From assembly GCF_013414195.1 (NCBI RefSeq), contig NZ_JAATTV010000003.1:186001-250000 (forward strand): a stretch of DNA of 64,000 bases, read 5' to 3'. Made by a program: the position numbers and the translations under genes. Shown piece by piece: positions 39,490 through 49,705 of this stretch. The DNA comes from Psychrobacter sp. BI730. Lineage in GTDB: Bacteria > Pseudomonadota > Gammaproteobacteria > Pseudomonadales > Moraxellaceae. The stretch's first letter is position 1, and each line of letters opens with the position of its first letter. The notes below the pieces were generated by a model. It was not told the origin of the DNA. It was given only the letters and a program-made list of their open reading frames with translations, and did not search any database.

Positions 39490-40431
39490 ATGGCAGGTGC
39501 CAGTTTATTAACCTTACTCGATGACATCAGCGTTTTAATGGATGATGTGAGCGTCATGACCAAAGTTGCCGCCAAAAAAACCGCGGGCTTAGTTGGTGAT
39601 GATTTAGCACTCAATGCCGAGCAGGTCACAGGGGTTAAGCCAAATCGTGAGCTCCCCGTCATTTGGGCAGTTGCCAAAGGCTCTGCCGTGAACAAAGTGA
39701 TTTTAGTACCAGCGGCGCTATTGATCAGTTATTTTATACCGTGGTTGATTACTCCGCTATTGATGATCGGAGGGCTATACCTGAGTTATGAAGGGGCTGA
39801 GAAGGTCATTCACAAGTTTTGGCCGAAATTGTTGCCTCATGATGAAGAGCAAAATGCCCGTTTAAAAGCCAATGCAGATGAGTCGGTAGATTTGGTCGCG
39901 TTTGAAAAGGACAAAATCAAAGGTGCCATACGTACCGATTTTATATTGTCAGCTGAGATTATTGTTATCTCTTTAGGCGCAATTACAGCAGCTGGTGGAG
40001 ATATTGTCCAAAAAGGCATCGTACTTTCGATAGTGGCTGCTGTCGTGACCGTCGGTATTTACGGCTTAGTTGCAGGCATCGTAAAGATTGATGATGCGGG
40101 TCTGCATTTGATTGAAAACTCACAAGCAGGTGATAGTAAACGCAAATTTGGCGAGTTTATGCTTGCGGCTGCGCCAAAGCTTATGAAGTTTTTATCTATA
40201 GCGGGCACGATTGCGATGTTCTTGGTGGGCGGCGGTATTATCGTTCACGGTATCGGCTTTTTGCATCACAGTGTAGAAGACATTGCCCATCTTACTGGGG
40301 TATTTGAAGGGTTAACCGCGTCATTGTTAAATGGATTGGTCGGACTGATTGTTGGCGCTATTGTGGTAGCTATTGTTACTACTATTGGCAAAATGCGTGG
40401 TAAAGATGACACAGCGTCTTCTGCACATTAA
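39490..40431 (+). CDS. yedI: YedI/DUF808 family inner-membrane protein
   Basis: 313 residues. It begins MAGASLLTLLDDISVLMDDVSV and contains KKTAGLVGDDLALNAEQVTG, both hallmarks of the DUF808 family. About five or six membrane helices follow (VILVPAALLISYFIPWLI, then several after residue 150). It is a conserved membrane protein of unknown function. GGAG precedes the ATG and a bidirectional terminator follows. Confidence 0.88.
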   Translation: MAGASLLTLLDDISVLMDDVSVMTKVAAKKTAGLVGDDLALNAEQVTGVKPNRELPVIWAVAKGSAVNKVILVPAALLISYFIPWLITPLLMIGGLYLSYEGAEKVIHKFWPKLLPHDEEQNARLKANADESVDLVAFEKDKIKGAIRTDFILSAEIIVISLGAITAAGGDIVQKGIVLSIVAAVVTVGIYGLVAGIVKIDDAGLHLIENSQAGDSKRKFGEFMLAAAPKLMKFLSIAGTIAMFLVGGGIIVHGIGFLHHSVEDIAHLTGVFEGLTASLLNGLVGLIVGAIVVAIVTTIGKMRGKDDTASSAH

Positions 40432-40493
40432 GCTTATCTGCTTTCTATTGTCTCTCGTTTGAATTAGCAAGTAAGTTTGACTGTATTAAGATA

Positions 40494-40529
40494 AAAAGCC
40501 CCAAAGCTACAAATAGCTTTGGGGCTTTT
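40494..40529. terminator. Bidirectional terminator between yedI and rne
   Basis: A perfect 15-base-pair stem (40494-40508 with 40515-40529) with A and T runs on both sides and a six-base loop. It serves convergent yedI and rne. Confidence 0.92.
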
Positions 40530-40547
40530 ACATTTGAGCTTATATGA

Positions 40548-43500
40548 CTAGCTGTCGCTGTCTACATCATCAGATGCGAGCTTTTCAGCCTGCGTCGGCT
40601 TCTTATGATCCATCTTAGGCTTACGACTGCGCGCCTTTGGTACTTTTGGCGTAGTCAGATTAAACATACCAGTCTGTGGAAGCAATTGCTCAGCCACATT
40701 TTCGATCATGTTTTTATAGCTGGCTATGGTCGTCTTAGACTTAGCTGCCTGACTGTCATCTTTGCTAGCCTCTTTAGTAGCTTCTACTACTACCGATTCA
40801 GTCGTCTGCTCAGTCTCTAACACGTTTTCTGCAGCATTTTCTACTTCATTGCCAGTTTGCTCTGCAGGGATTTCGACCTCCGCTTCCTTAGCTTCTGACT
40901 GAGCACGCTCGACTTCTAGCAATTGCTCACTATCAGCACTGACATTTTCTGTCTGTGTCTGATTGGCGAGGGCAGTCGCTTCAACGTCATGCGCATCGAC
41001 TTCGTTATCGGTTTGCACGACGGTAGCTTGTTCAGCAGGTACGCTCAATACAGTGGGTTCCTGATAATCAGGGTGCTGTCCGCGCGGATCGTTGCTAGCA
41101 CGCTTAGTGATAGCACGTGGCTCAACGTCTGTCTTACCTTGTGGTGCTGCGAATTGACTGACAGCTTGAGTCATCGCTTCAAAGCGTGCGAGGTAGTCGG
41201 CAGCCAATGGTTGATAGCCATAGTTACTAAAGACAAAGCTCTGGCTAGCAGCATTAGAGCTATTATTAGCACCCTGAGATTGCTCATTATGCAACGCAAT
41301 AGTCGCGATAAAGCAGTTGATAATGCCTTCTTCTGCTAAGCGCGTTTGCGCCTCTGGTAGCGTTGCACGAATAAACTCACCAACCGTACCACGTATTGCT
41401 GGCACATTAGTAGCAGCTGGCTTATCCGCTTGAGCAGCTTGCTGAGCGAGTACTACACGTGGATCGTTACTCGCTTGACCAAATTTCTCAGCAGTCACGT
41501 AACGTGCGCCAAATAGTGCTTCATGGGTTAGCTCAAGTGCTGAGTTACTCACATTACCTGTGCTTGCACTATTACTATCAGCCTGAGTGTTTTGAGCTTC
41601 ACCACTCTTACTCACATTTTCAGCAGTCTTGGTTTCCTGCTGTTTTGGAGTCTGAGTTTCTTTAGCTTCTTCTACGTCAGTAGTTACCGACGTTGGAGCT
41701 TCTGCTTTACTTTCGGTGTTACTTGTAGAAGTCGATTGAGCTTCTACAACTACAGGTGCTTTTTTCTCTTCAGCAGCCTGCTCATGCTTAGGAGCATTGT
41801 TTTGCACCTTAGCGTGTTCAGTAGTTGCACGCTTATCATCATTTACCTGATTAGCGTTGGCTTCCACCGTACTTTTTTCGTTATCGCTTTTTTCATCAGC
41901 GTTCGGAGCACTGGTGTTTTGCTTACCAGTGTTCTGCTTATTGCTACTATGCTTATCAGTAGGTTCTTGAGCAGCTGTTTCGTTTGAGCGCTCATCTTTT
42001 GCTACGTTATTTGTCGCGCTTCGCTGCTCACTAGTCTGAGTTTTGGCCTGTGTGGATTTGCTATCATCTAAAGATAGGTGCACCACTTCAGGTGCTTTTA
42101 GCTCAGTTGGCGCTTCATTGACCTGTAGCACGACTTCGTTAGGGTCTTGATTACGGCGTGCGCTATGTTGATTTTTGCTATTGGCAGCATCGTGGTTTCT
42201 AGCGTTCTGCTGCTTGCTGTGCTTAACGCTGTCAGCCGTTAGTGTTTCACCGCGCTCTAGCTTACCGCGTGAGCCGCGTTGGCTATGCGATTTACGCTTA
42301 GTACGAGTTTGCTCATCTGCTTTAGAGCTGTTTCCGTTATCAGCATCACTGCGCTCGCTTGCGTTACGATTGCTGTTCTGTTGATTGCTATCTTGGCGGT
42401 TATTACGATTGCGATCGTTCGTGCGTCTGTTATCGTTCTGACGCTTGTCTTGCTGTCTTTGGTCTTGAGTATCAGACGACTTGTCATCAGCACTGTTTGA
42501 GCCAGTACTTTCTGAGCTACTGTTTACGTTGCCAGCAGTCTCGTCAGTTGTCTCTTTTCTTTGACGCGGCTTAGAAGATCTAGACTTACGCGGCTTACGT
42601 CTTCTTCTGTCTTCATTGCTGCTGTCGTCAGTCTCGCTGTCATTGCGACGCGCCTGTTGACGATTAGCATTGTTATCTGACTGTTGGCCGTCGTTTTTCT
42701 GACTGTTGTTTTGTTGAGTTGGCTGCTCACTAGTTACAGCGGCACTATTCAATGCATTGCTATCAACTTGACCAAACGAGCCTAAGCTTTGCGCGCCAGT
42801 GTTTACTAGCGCTTCGATTGCTTGAGCGGCATCTCGGCTACTGACACTAGGTGTGGTTGTGGCTTGCGGCGCTTGAGCGAATAGATTTGATAACCACGCA
42901 ACGGCTTTCGGTTGAGCAGTAGCCTCGACACTCTGTGTCTGCGGTGCTACTGGAGCGGCAACACTAGCAGTTTTATTGGCTTGCGGTGCATGTGCAGGCG
43001 ACACGTCGTTGGTATTTTTATGATTACGACGATCATTGCTATGATTTACCGTATCATTCTGCGTTTGCGTGGCTGCATTCTGCTGTGTGTTTGAGCGGCT
43101 CTGCTTATTATCTGCAGTTTTACGAGGCTGGCGAGTAGGCTGCTGTTCAGGACGTTCTTTTTCAGCAGTCTGCCAGTCAACGTTGTAGCCAAGGTCACTA
43201 TGCTCTTGTTGCTGAGTATCAGTGATACGCTCATAGCTCGATGGAGCAAAGCCATCACGGTTGAAATGGAGCTTGAAGTTTGGTGATTCTAAATGCGCGT
43301 GTGGCAAAATAGTAATACGCGTGCCACTGTCTTGCTCAAGATAAACCAAGCTATCGCGCTTCTCATTTAATAAGAATGCAGCGATGTCCGTTGGAACTTC
43401 TGCTTGTACTTCACCTTGACGTTCTTTTAGAGCGATTTGCTCAATTTGACGCATGATAGATAGCGACAATGAACGCAAGTCACGAATCATACCGTTGCCA

Positions 43501-44711
43501 TGACAACGTGGGCAAATATAGCCAGTTGACTCTTCTAACGAAGGACGTAGACGCTGACGGCTCATTTCCATTAGACCAAATTTAGAGATATCACCAAACT
43601 GAACGCGTGCACGGTCATATTTGGTCGCGTCAATCAGACGTTTTTCTACTTCTTTTTGGTGCTTATTGTCATTCATGTCAATGAAATCAATAACGATTAA
43701 ACCACCCATATCACGCAAACGAAGCTGACGAGCAATCTCATCGGCTGCTTCTAAGTTGGTATGGTAAGCGGTCTCAGCAACATCTGAACCTTTGGTTGAC
43801 TTAGCTGAGTTAATGTCGATAGAGACTAGTGCTTCTGTTTGGTCAATAACGATTGAACCACCTGATGGCAGACGAACTTCACGCTGATAAGCGGTTTCGA
43901 TTTGCTTTTCGATATTGAAGCGCGAAAACATCGGCTCATAATCGGTATATTTGCGTAACTTTTCGGCTTGTTTTGGCATTACCGCATCGATAAACCCAGC
44001 CGCTTCAATGTAAGCATTTTCGTTATCGATCCAAATTTCAGCGATGTCATCACGTAGATAATCACGAACAGCACGTGTGACAACGCCCGCTTCTTGGTGA
44101 ACCAAGCGCGGTGATGGGTATTTTTGGTTTTGTTCTTGAATGGCTTGCCAAATATTGAGCAAGTGGTTTAGATCGTGCTGCAAGTCTTCTTGCGTTTTAC
44201 CAATACCAGCAGTACGGATGATGACACTCATGCCTTTTGGTAAATCAAGATTGCTCAGCATACGCTTCATATCTTCACGCAGTTTGCCTGAGATTTGACG
44301 TGAGATACCACCGCCGCGAGGGTTGTTTGGCATCAATACCAGATAACGACCGGCTAATGAGACATACGTCGATAGGGCAGCGCCTTTATTGCCGCGCTCT
44401 TCTTTTTCGACTTGGACGATTAGCTCGTCGCCTTCTTTGATCAGTTTTTTGATGTTTTCGTCACGTGGGTTGCCGCTTAGGTATTCAGCAGAGATTTCAC
44501 GGATTGGCAAAAAACCTTGGCGCTGAGAACCATATTCGACGAATACTGCTTCAAGCGATGGCTCGACACGAGTCACATGGCCTTTATAGATGTTAGATTT
44601 TTTTTGCTCGCGAGTACGGTTTTCTAGGTCGAAATCGTACAGATGATTGCCTTTACATAAGGCGACCCGAATCTCTTCGTTTTGAGTAGCGTTGATCAAA
44701 ATGCGTTTCAT
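40548..44711 (-). CDS. rne: Ribonuclease E
   Basis: 1387 residues, against 1061 in E. coli. It is the endonuclease that starts mRNA decay, processes rRNA and tRNA and scaffolds the degradosome. The S1 domain begins near residue 37 (KSNIYKGHVTRVEPSLEAVFVEYG). The DNase I-like catalytic part has VSIDINSAKS and IVIDFIDMND with the two metal-binding aspartates, and the zinc link is C400-PR-C403. From about residue 510 the protein is a very long disordered tail rich in Gln, Asn, Arg, Ser, Glu, with an Arg-rich patch (about 690-800) likely to bind RNA and a conserved-looking C-terminal end PKVPKARSRKPKMDHKK. Opposite-strand ORFs over this tail are artefacts of its composition. Confidence 0.96.
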   Translation of the reverse strand: MKRILINATQNEEIRVALCKGNHLYDFDLENRTREQKKSNIYKGHVTRVEPSLEAVFVEYGSQRQGFLPIREISAEYLSGNPRDENIKKLIKEGDELIVQVEKEERGNKGAALSTYVSLAGRYLVLMPNNPRGGGISRQISGKLREDMKRMLSNLDLPKGMSVIIRTAGIGKTQEDLQHDLNHLLNIWQAIQEQNQKYPSPRLVHQEAGVVTRAVRDYLRDDIAEIWIDNENAYIEAAGFIDAVMPKQAEKLRKYTDYEPMFSRFNIEKQIETAYQREVRLPSGGSIVIDQTEALVSIDINSAKSTKGSDVAETAYHTNLEAADEIARQLRLRDMGGLIVIDFIDMNDNKHQKEVEKRLIDATKYDRARVQFGDISKFGLMEMSRQRLRPSLEESTGYICPRCHGNGMIRDLRSLSLSIMRQIEQIALKERQGEVQAEVPTDIAAFLLNEKRDSLVYLEQDSGTRITILPHAHLESPNFKLHFNRDGFAPSSYERITDTQQQEHSDLGYNVDWQTAEKERPEQQPTRQPRKTADNKQSRSNTQQNAATQTQNDTVNHSNDRRNHKNTNDVSPAHAPQANKTASVAAPVAPQTQSVEATAQPKAVAWLSNLFAQAPQATTTPSVSSRDAAQAIEALVNTGAQSLGSFGQVDSNALNSAAVTSEQPTQQNNSQKNDGQQSDNNANRQQARRNDSETDDSSNEDRRRRKPRKSRSSKPRQRKETTDETAGNVNSSSESTGSNSADDKSSDTQDQRQQDKRQNDNRRTNDRNRNNRQDSNQQNSNRNASERSDADNGNSSKADEQTRTKRKSHSQRGSRGKLERGETLTADSVKHSKQQNARNHDAANSKNQHSARRNQDPNEVVLQVNEAPTELKAPEVVHLSLDDSKSTQAKTQTSEQRSATNNVAKDERSNETAAQEPTDKHSSNKQNTGKQNTSAPNADEKSDNEKSTVEANANQVNDDKRATTEHAKVQNNAPKHEQAAEEKKAPVVVEAQSTSTSNTESKAEAPTSVTTDVEEAKETQTPKQQETKTAENVSKSGEAQNTQADSNSASTGNVSNSALELTHEALFGARYVTAEKFGQASNDPRVVLAQQAAQADKPAATNVPAIRGTVGEFIRATLPEAQTRLAEEGIINCFIATIALHNEQSQGANNSSNAASQSFVFSNYGYQPLAADYLARFEAMTQAVSQFAAPQGKTDVEPRAITKRASNDPRGQHPDYQEPTVLSVPAEQATVVQTDNEVDAHDVEATALANQTQTENVSADSEQLLEVERAQSEAKEAEVEIPAEQTGNEVENAAENVLETEQTTESVVVEATKEASKDDSQAAKSKTTIASYKNMIENVAEQLLPQTGMFNLTTPKVPKARSRKPKMDHKKPTQAEKLASDDVDSDS

Positions 44712-45885
44712 ATTTGTATCCTATGAGTACGCATGACAACGATAAGACAGTCTTTAGGACATAGTGGCAAGTGTGGCTAATATTGTGATTAGCGTGTGTA
44801 GATGTTCATTAACGGTAGAACGTAAATCGTGGGTTTCATAAAGCACATGGGCTTTTTCAATGGCTTCTTTTTTTACCTGAAGTAATGAGCGGTGCTCACG
44901 TTAATATCAGTAATATAGGGTGTAAGGCTATGGTACTTATATTTTATCATCAGTAAACTTGGTACATATATGATTGGGTCAGCGAGTCAAAGCGCTCTTA
45001 TTCTCAGTACGTTCTATTGGTAGTGATTTCAGCGCACGTTGTAAGCGTGGGCGAGGGTCAGTTACAGTTCTAAAAAATACTGATATTAAAAAGGCGTGGC
45101 GCTGTTGCCATTCATCCATCAAAGTCTAACAATAATATCGCGGTCATGATTGCTACTATATAGTGGCGTCATTCAGCGGTTGTTTTTCAGGTGAAGCAAT
45201 TGGTTACTCTTTGTTTATCGTTCTTTGTATAACGTCAATAATATCTTGGGTGTCTCAAGGTTAGGTGTCGCAGCTTTTGTTATCAGCGGGGCGTACTTGG
45301 CAAACAGAGTAATGGACCAGCTTGTCAGCGTGGTATCGTATTTACATTGTTATCGTCATCTGTTTGACCACCAATACTTAGGCAGCTATCGATATACTTT
45401 TCGATCCTAACGCTAAACTACCCATACTTGCTCAACTATGCTGGCATAAAGAACCATCAGATAAATAGTCATTAAATAATGATTGGTTATCGAGTACGGT
45501 CGTTGTCATGCAATTAGTGAGTCAGTGTTGTGTTGTAATCGGTTAATAAGCTGATTTATTATCAGCGTGATTAACGCGATGGTATTTAGTGTCACTATTT
45601 ATTTTATGGTACCGAATAACATTCAGTACAGTATTTTTAATTTGTAGGGCTATATTTGGTAAGTAATACCTCTAAATAAATAACGCGCCCTAAAATCAGA
45701 TGAAACGTGTCAGGTCAGCAGCATAAATAGTGTCAACCTCTTTACTGGCAAGTAGTAGAAAACTAACAGGCAATAAAAGGGTGGTCAACTATTTGTAACA
45801 ACAATGATTATTGCTGTCGCCTCTGCTTAATTGTCGCTCAACATGCTAAACTATAGCAAATCTTTGTGTAAATACCTAACTAAAA
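44712..45885. other. Large divergent intergenic region rne-rluC
   Basis: 1174 bases with no believable protein or tRNA gene. The rne side probably encodes a long 5' leader. Two small hairpins are visible there: TGAGC-GGT-GCTCA at 44886-44898 and GCTAAT-N6-ATTAGC at 44776-44793. In E. coli a long structured rne leader mediates autoregulation by RNase E, and the same may apply here. The rluC side holds a weak promoter candidate (TTGTCG at 45831, TATAGC at 45852). Nothing else could be recognised. Confidence 0.45.
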
Positions 45886-46911
45886 ATGACAAACTCAAAA
45901 ATGACTGACGACGCTACTACCCATGAAGCCCCTGCTATTTTTAATAGCAAAACACGCCCACAAAGCGCTGACGATGAGATTAGCAACTTCGGTAAGGTGA
46001 ACTACCTCGAAGTAACGCGCCATCAACACGATCAACGTTTGGATAATTTTTTGTTAAACCGTTTAAAAGGTTTGCCAAAATCACATATCTACAAAATGAT
46101 TCGCTCAGATGAGATACGCGTCAATAATAAGCGCTGCAAAGCACACGATAGAGTGCAGCGTGAAGATGTGGTACGTATTGCCCCTGTAGAGCTAGCAACA
46201 CGCGAAAAACCAATTATTAGTACCGAGTTCGCCAAAAGTTTGCTGGCGCGAGTGGTTTACGAAGATGACGGTTTGATAGTGCTAAATAAGCCCTCTGGTA
46301 TCGCTGTTCATGGCGGTAGCGGCTTGGACTTTGGTGTTATCGAAGCCATGCGTGAAGTGACGGGTAAAAAATACCTAGAGCTAATCCATCGCATTGATAA
46401 AGACACATCAGGGTTACTGATGATTTCCAAGAAACGCTCAACGCTCAAAGTGTTGCAGCAGCATTTGGTAGACAAGACCATTCAGAAGCACTATCTGTGT
46501 CTTGCCAAAGGACAACCTGCGCTTAATGAGCAACGTATCAATGCGCCGTTGCTACGTTATACACTTGCTAGTGGTGAGCGCCGAGTGAAAGTAGATAGCC
46601 AAGACCCTCAAGCGAAAGAAAGCCAGACTGATATTATTATTCATGATCGCTTTACGATTAATAGTCAACCAGTCAGCTTAATTGAAGCTAAGCCATTGAC
46701 GGGTCGCACGCATCAAATCCGCGTACATTTAGCGCATATCGGTCATGCCATTTTAGGTGATGACAAATATAACGTTCATGACAAATCAGGCGTCCATCGT
46801 CTGTGTTTACATGCATGGCGCTTAGACATTCCAGGCTACAAGACCATTACTGCGCCATTGCCAGACGATATGGCAGATTGGCTACCAGAAACAACGAAAT
46901 TGCCTGAATAG
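45886..46911 (+). CDS. rluC: 23S rRNA pseudouridine synthase RluC
   Basis: 341 residues. RluC makes pseudouridines at positions 955, 2504 and 2580 of 23S rRNA in E. coli. An S4 RNA-binding domain (residues 45-105: QRLDNFLLNRLKGLPKSHIYKMIRSDEIRVN) precedes the catalytic domain with HRIDKDTSG, where D171 is the catalytic aspartate, and KPLTGRTHQIRVHLAHIGHAI. Its position divergent from rne favours RluC over RluD or RluA. A good terminator follows. Confidence 0.92.
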   Translation: MTNSKMTDDATTHEAPAIFNSKTRPQSADDEISNFGKVNYLEVTRHQHDQRLDNFLLNRLKGLPKSHIYKMIRSDEIRVNNKRCKAHDRVQREDVVRIAPVELATREKPIISTEFAKSLLARVVYEDDGLIVLNKPSGIAVHGGSGLDFGVIEAMREVTGKKYLELIHRIDKDTSGLLMISKKRSTLKVLQQHLVDKTIQKHYLCLAKGQPALNEQRINAPLLRYTLASGERRVKVDSQDPQAKESQTDIIIHDRFTINSQPVSLIEAKPLTGRTHQIRVHLAHIGHAILGDDKYNVHDKSGVHRLCLHAWRLDIPGYKTITAPLPDDMADWLPETTKLPE

Positions 46912-46957
46912 TTTTTCAAAATTAACTCTTAAGCCAAACTATTTTTTTTATTTTCCT

Positions 46958-47004
46958 AAACGTCACGATATCTTATTTTTACGAATAAGCCACCGTGACG
47001 TTTT
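46958..47004 (+). terminator. Terminator after rluC
   Basis: A 10-base-pair outer stem (46958-46967 with 46994-47003) encloses a smaller CTTATT/AATAAG stem, followed by four T. Confidence 0.75.
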
Positions 47005-47045
47005 AGTATCTGCTATTTATTACTGTTATTCATTAAGGTAAGTCC

Positions 47046-47753
47046 ATGACCAAACCAGCTACAACTTCAGAGTGTGTTATAAATGCTCAACTATCGGTAG
47101 AACACAATCTGTCTGACAAAACGTTAATTATTTTTGATTGGGACGGCACCCTAATGGATTCAATCGGCCTGATTGTTGAGTCTATGCATGTGGCTGGCGA
47201 AGCACATGGGTTTGAGACGACTGATAAAGCTGTAAAAGATATTATTGGTCTGAGCTTGATGAATGGGATTAAAATTTTATATCCGCAGGCAAACGATGCG
47301 CAGTTGCGTGAGATTCAGCAAACCTATGCAGAGTACTATATTGCCAATAGTCATAGTACGCCGCTATTTGAACCGATAGAGCATATGTTGCAAACTTTGC
47401 AGCAGCAGGGCAAAACGCTCGCCGTAGCAACTGGTAAAAAAAGAAAAGGGCTAGATCGTGTATTAGATGCCTCAGATAGCCATGATTATTTTGCGATTAC
47501 GCGTTGTGCTGATGAGTCAGGCTCCAAACCTGATCCACAGATGTTGACCGATATTTTGGAATACACGCAGCAGCAGGTTTCTGATGCTGTGTTTATCGGT
47601 GACAGTATATATGACATTCAGATGGCAACAGCATTGGGCATGACCAGTATAGCGGTGAACTATGGTACGGCAACGAGTGCAGAGCTTGCTGCGCAAAATC
47701 CAACCTATCAGGTTGATACTCCACAAGCGCTAGCGGCTTTGCTATGCGGGTAG
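47046..47753 (+). CDS. HAD-superfamily phosphatase, phosphoglycolate phosphatase-like
   Basis: 235 residues. Motif I is FDWDGTLMDS with D31 (nucleophile) and D33; motif II is VATGKKRKGLDRVL; motifs III/IV are SKPDPQML and FIGDSIYDIQMA. The cap between motifs I and II is of the alpha-helical (subfamily IA) type, as in Gph. It sits directly downstream of rluC, an arrangement seen in several gammaproteobacteria. The substrate is not readable from sequence; detoxification of phosphoglycolate or related phosphates is the usual guess. Confidence 0.85.
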   Translation: MTKPATTSECVINAQLSVEHNLSDKTLIIFDWDGTLMDSIGLIVESMHVAGEAHGFETTDKAVKDIIGLSLMNGIKILYPQANDAQLREIQQTYAEYYIANSHSTPLFEPIEHMLQTLQQQGKTLAVATGKKRKGLDRVLDASDSHDYFAITRCADESGSKPDPQMLTDILEYTQQQVSDAVFIGDSIYDIQMATALGMTSIAVNYGTATSAELAAQNPTYQVDTPQALAALLCG

Positions 47754-47823
47754 AGCTACTTTTACAATTCTTATTGTTTTTATAACATAACGATAATAAT
47801 AATGAGTGAATAAACAGGCAATA

Positions 47824-47859
47824 AAAAAGGGTTTATCGTAATAGCGATAAACCCTTTTT
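47824..47859. terminator. Bidirectional terminator
   Basis: A perfect 15-base-pair stem (47824-47838 with 47845-47859) with A and T runs, between the HAD gene and convergent engB. Confidence 0.92.
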
Positions 47860-47876
47860 ATTAAAGACAACGATGT

Positions 47877-48647
47877 TTATTTGTTTTCTTTATCAACGCT
47901 CTCTTTTTCACCGCTTTCTTTTTCAATAGCATCTTCTAACTCATCGCCTTCTAGTAACGCAAAAGAAGACTCGATAATTTTGTCTGCATCAAGCTGATAC
48001 TCATACCAGTTGCCCATTATCCCAGCCAACTCATCGAGACCTTCTTTTCTGAGAGCCGAAAACAACTGAATGGTACAGTTTAAGCCCAGTTTTTTCAGTC
48101 TTTTACGAGTCTCAAGGAGGGCGTTCTTAGAAGCACCGTACTTCAGTTTATCTGCTTTGGTCAGCAGAATATGTACTGGTAGCTCACCATCGTTTGCCCA
48201 GTGCAGCATTTGCTCATCAAAAAACTTAAGCGGATGGCGGATATCTGTCATCAATACCAGACCTGCAAGGCTTGAACGTGATACCAAGTATTCTTCTAGC
48301 TCAACCTGCCATTCTTTTTTCATCTCTAGCGGAACAGCGGCATAGCCGTAACCAGGCAAATCGACCAAACGTCTGTCAGTATCACCGATACTAAAAAAGT
48401 TAATCATCTGCGTGCGTCCAGGTGTCTTAGACGAGCGAGCCAATTGACGCTGATTGGTTAAGGCGTTGATGGCTGATGATTTGCCAGCGTTTGAGCGACC
48501 TGCAAAAGCGACTTCCAATCCCATATCAGGCGGACAGAGACGAAAGGTAGGTGCTGACATCATAAACTCAGTTTGCTGAATTTTCTGACGAGATTTGGTA
48601 TTGAACAAAGCATGTTCAGCGGCGACATCGTTAAACGGGGTACTCAT
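47877..48647 (-). CDS. engB: Ribosome-biogenesis GTPase EngB (YihA/YsxC)
   Basis: 256 residues. It is an essential GTPase in 50S subunit maturation. The P loop is GRSNAGKSSA (residues 50-59), G2/switch I includes SKTPGRTQ, G3 is DLPGYGYA and G4 is TKADK. The C-terminal tail is acidic and lysine-rich (EGDELEDAIEKE onward), about 40 residues longer than in E. coli. Confidence 0.94.
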   Translation of the reverse strand: MSTPFNDVAAEHALFNTKSRQKIQQTEFMMSAPTFRLCPPDMGLEVAFAGRSNAGKSSAINALTNQRQLARSSKTPGRTQMINFFSIGDTDRRLVDLPGYGYAAVPLEMKKEWQVELEEYLVSRSSLAGLVLMTDIRHPLKFFDEQMLHWANDGELPVHILLTKADKLKYGASKNALLETRKRLKKLGLNCTIQLFSALRKEGLDELAGIMGNWYEYQLDADKIIESSFALLEGDELEDAIEKESGEKESVDKENK

Positions 48648-49051
48648 AAATGGCTCATTAATCTTAAAAAATTGGATGCGATTATAAAATTTTAGTCAGC
48701 TGATGATTCAAGTCATCGGTGCGGTCAAGTAATTGGTCAAGCAATAGGTAAATCAAGGTAAAAGGCTATTTTTCATCGATGCAATTATGTGTGAATCATA
48801 AAAGTAGCTATTTAATATTACTGGCTATTCTATACTATTCCGCGTCTTACTTATTGAAATAACTGCGATTAGCATCATATAAATAGTAGGATAACATTAA
48901 AGTTGGCCTGTCATTAAGACAAGTTCTCAGCTTTAACAAAGCCATATCCAAATTATCTATGTTTATATGACATATATTGTTACAATGTTTAACGAGAGAC
49001 GTTTAATAGAACGATTGATGAGACACGTGAAATATCACGAGGAGGTGCTCT
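48648..49051. other. Divergent intergenic region engB-cytochrome
   Basis: About 400 AT-rich bases with no gene. Promoters for engB and the cytochrome gene must lie here, but none is clear. A strong GGAGG ribosome binding site at 49041-49045 precedes the cytochrome ATG. Confidence 0.35.
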
Positions 49052-49387
49052 ATGTTTTCAATCAGTAAACTTCTTAGCACGAGTTATCGCGCTATAACGG
49101 CTAGCAGTGCTGCACTATTATTAAGTGGCATTATGATTAGCAGCGCAGGTGCGGCGGATATCGCCACTACCTATAATAACTCATGTGCAGCCTGTCACGA
49201 TAGTGGGGCGCTAAATGCCATCAAAAAAGGTGATAGTGCCAAATGGCAACAGCTGATTAAACAAAAAAGTATGCCGACGCTTATCAAGTCCGTCAAAGGT
49301 GGTATGCCACAGATGCCAGCAGGTGGTCTTTGCGACAAATGTAGTGATGACGACTATCGTAAACTTATCGAATATATGAGCAAATAA
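49052..49387 (+). CDS. Cytochrome c5-like periplasmic monoheme cytochrome
   Basis: 111 residues. A signal peptide ends near SSAGAADI. The heme-binding motif is C45-AA-C48-H49, the axial methionine is in GGMPQMPAGG, and a second cysteine pair (C94 and C97 in LCDKCSDDD) is characteristic of cytochrome c5. It carries electrons in the periplasm toward terminal oxidases. Cytochrome c4 is encoded next door and probably works in the same pathway. Confidence 0.88.
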   Translation: MFSISKLLSTSYRAITASSAALLLSGIMISSAGAADIATTYNNSCAACHDSGALNAIKKGDSAKWQQLIKQKSMPTLIKSVKGGMPQMPAGGLCDKCSDDDYRKLIEYMSK

Positions 49388-49420
49388 TCGACTTATAAAT
49401 ATAATTTGAACATATAAAAT

Positions 49421-49457
49421 AAAGCGCTGGGCTAATAACCTATCTGCGCTTTTTGTT
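49421..49457 (+). terminator. Terminator after the cytochrome c5-like gene
   Basis: A seven-base-pair stem AAAGCGC/GCGCTTT with an 18-base loop, followed by TTTTGTTTTT. Confidence 0.6.
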
Positions 49458-49705
49458 TTTGCGTCATATTGTATATTGTGTTGCCAGAAAACTGATGGAT
49501 ACTATGATTAAGTAGGCAAATGATACAAAGTCTTGCTATAATAATCGAAAATAAACCCTGATGTTAGTAAGTACTTTCAGACTGCTTGTGTCCAAGACCT
49601 CAAAATATACGCCATTCTCATGATTAAAGAGGCGGCTATATCAGGTATCTTACCAGTGCAATCACTCTAAATAATGCTTACGCCGAGCTAGTAGGATTTG
49701 TATCA

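Noticed and set aside
40923..42500. Several opposite-strand ORFs over the rne tail
   Set aside because: They are the antisense of the low-complexity Gln/Ser/Glu-rich coding region and show no protein-like features.
45225..45410. 61-codon ORF in the rne-rluC gap
   Set aside because: No ATG start, no recognisable motif and no ribosome binding site; chance opening.
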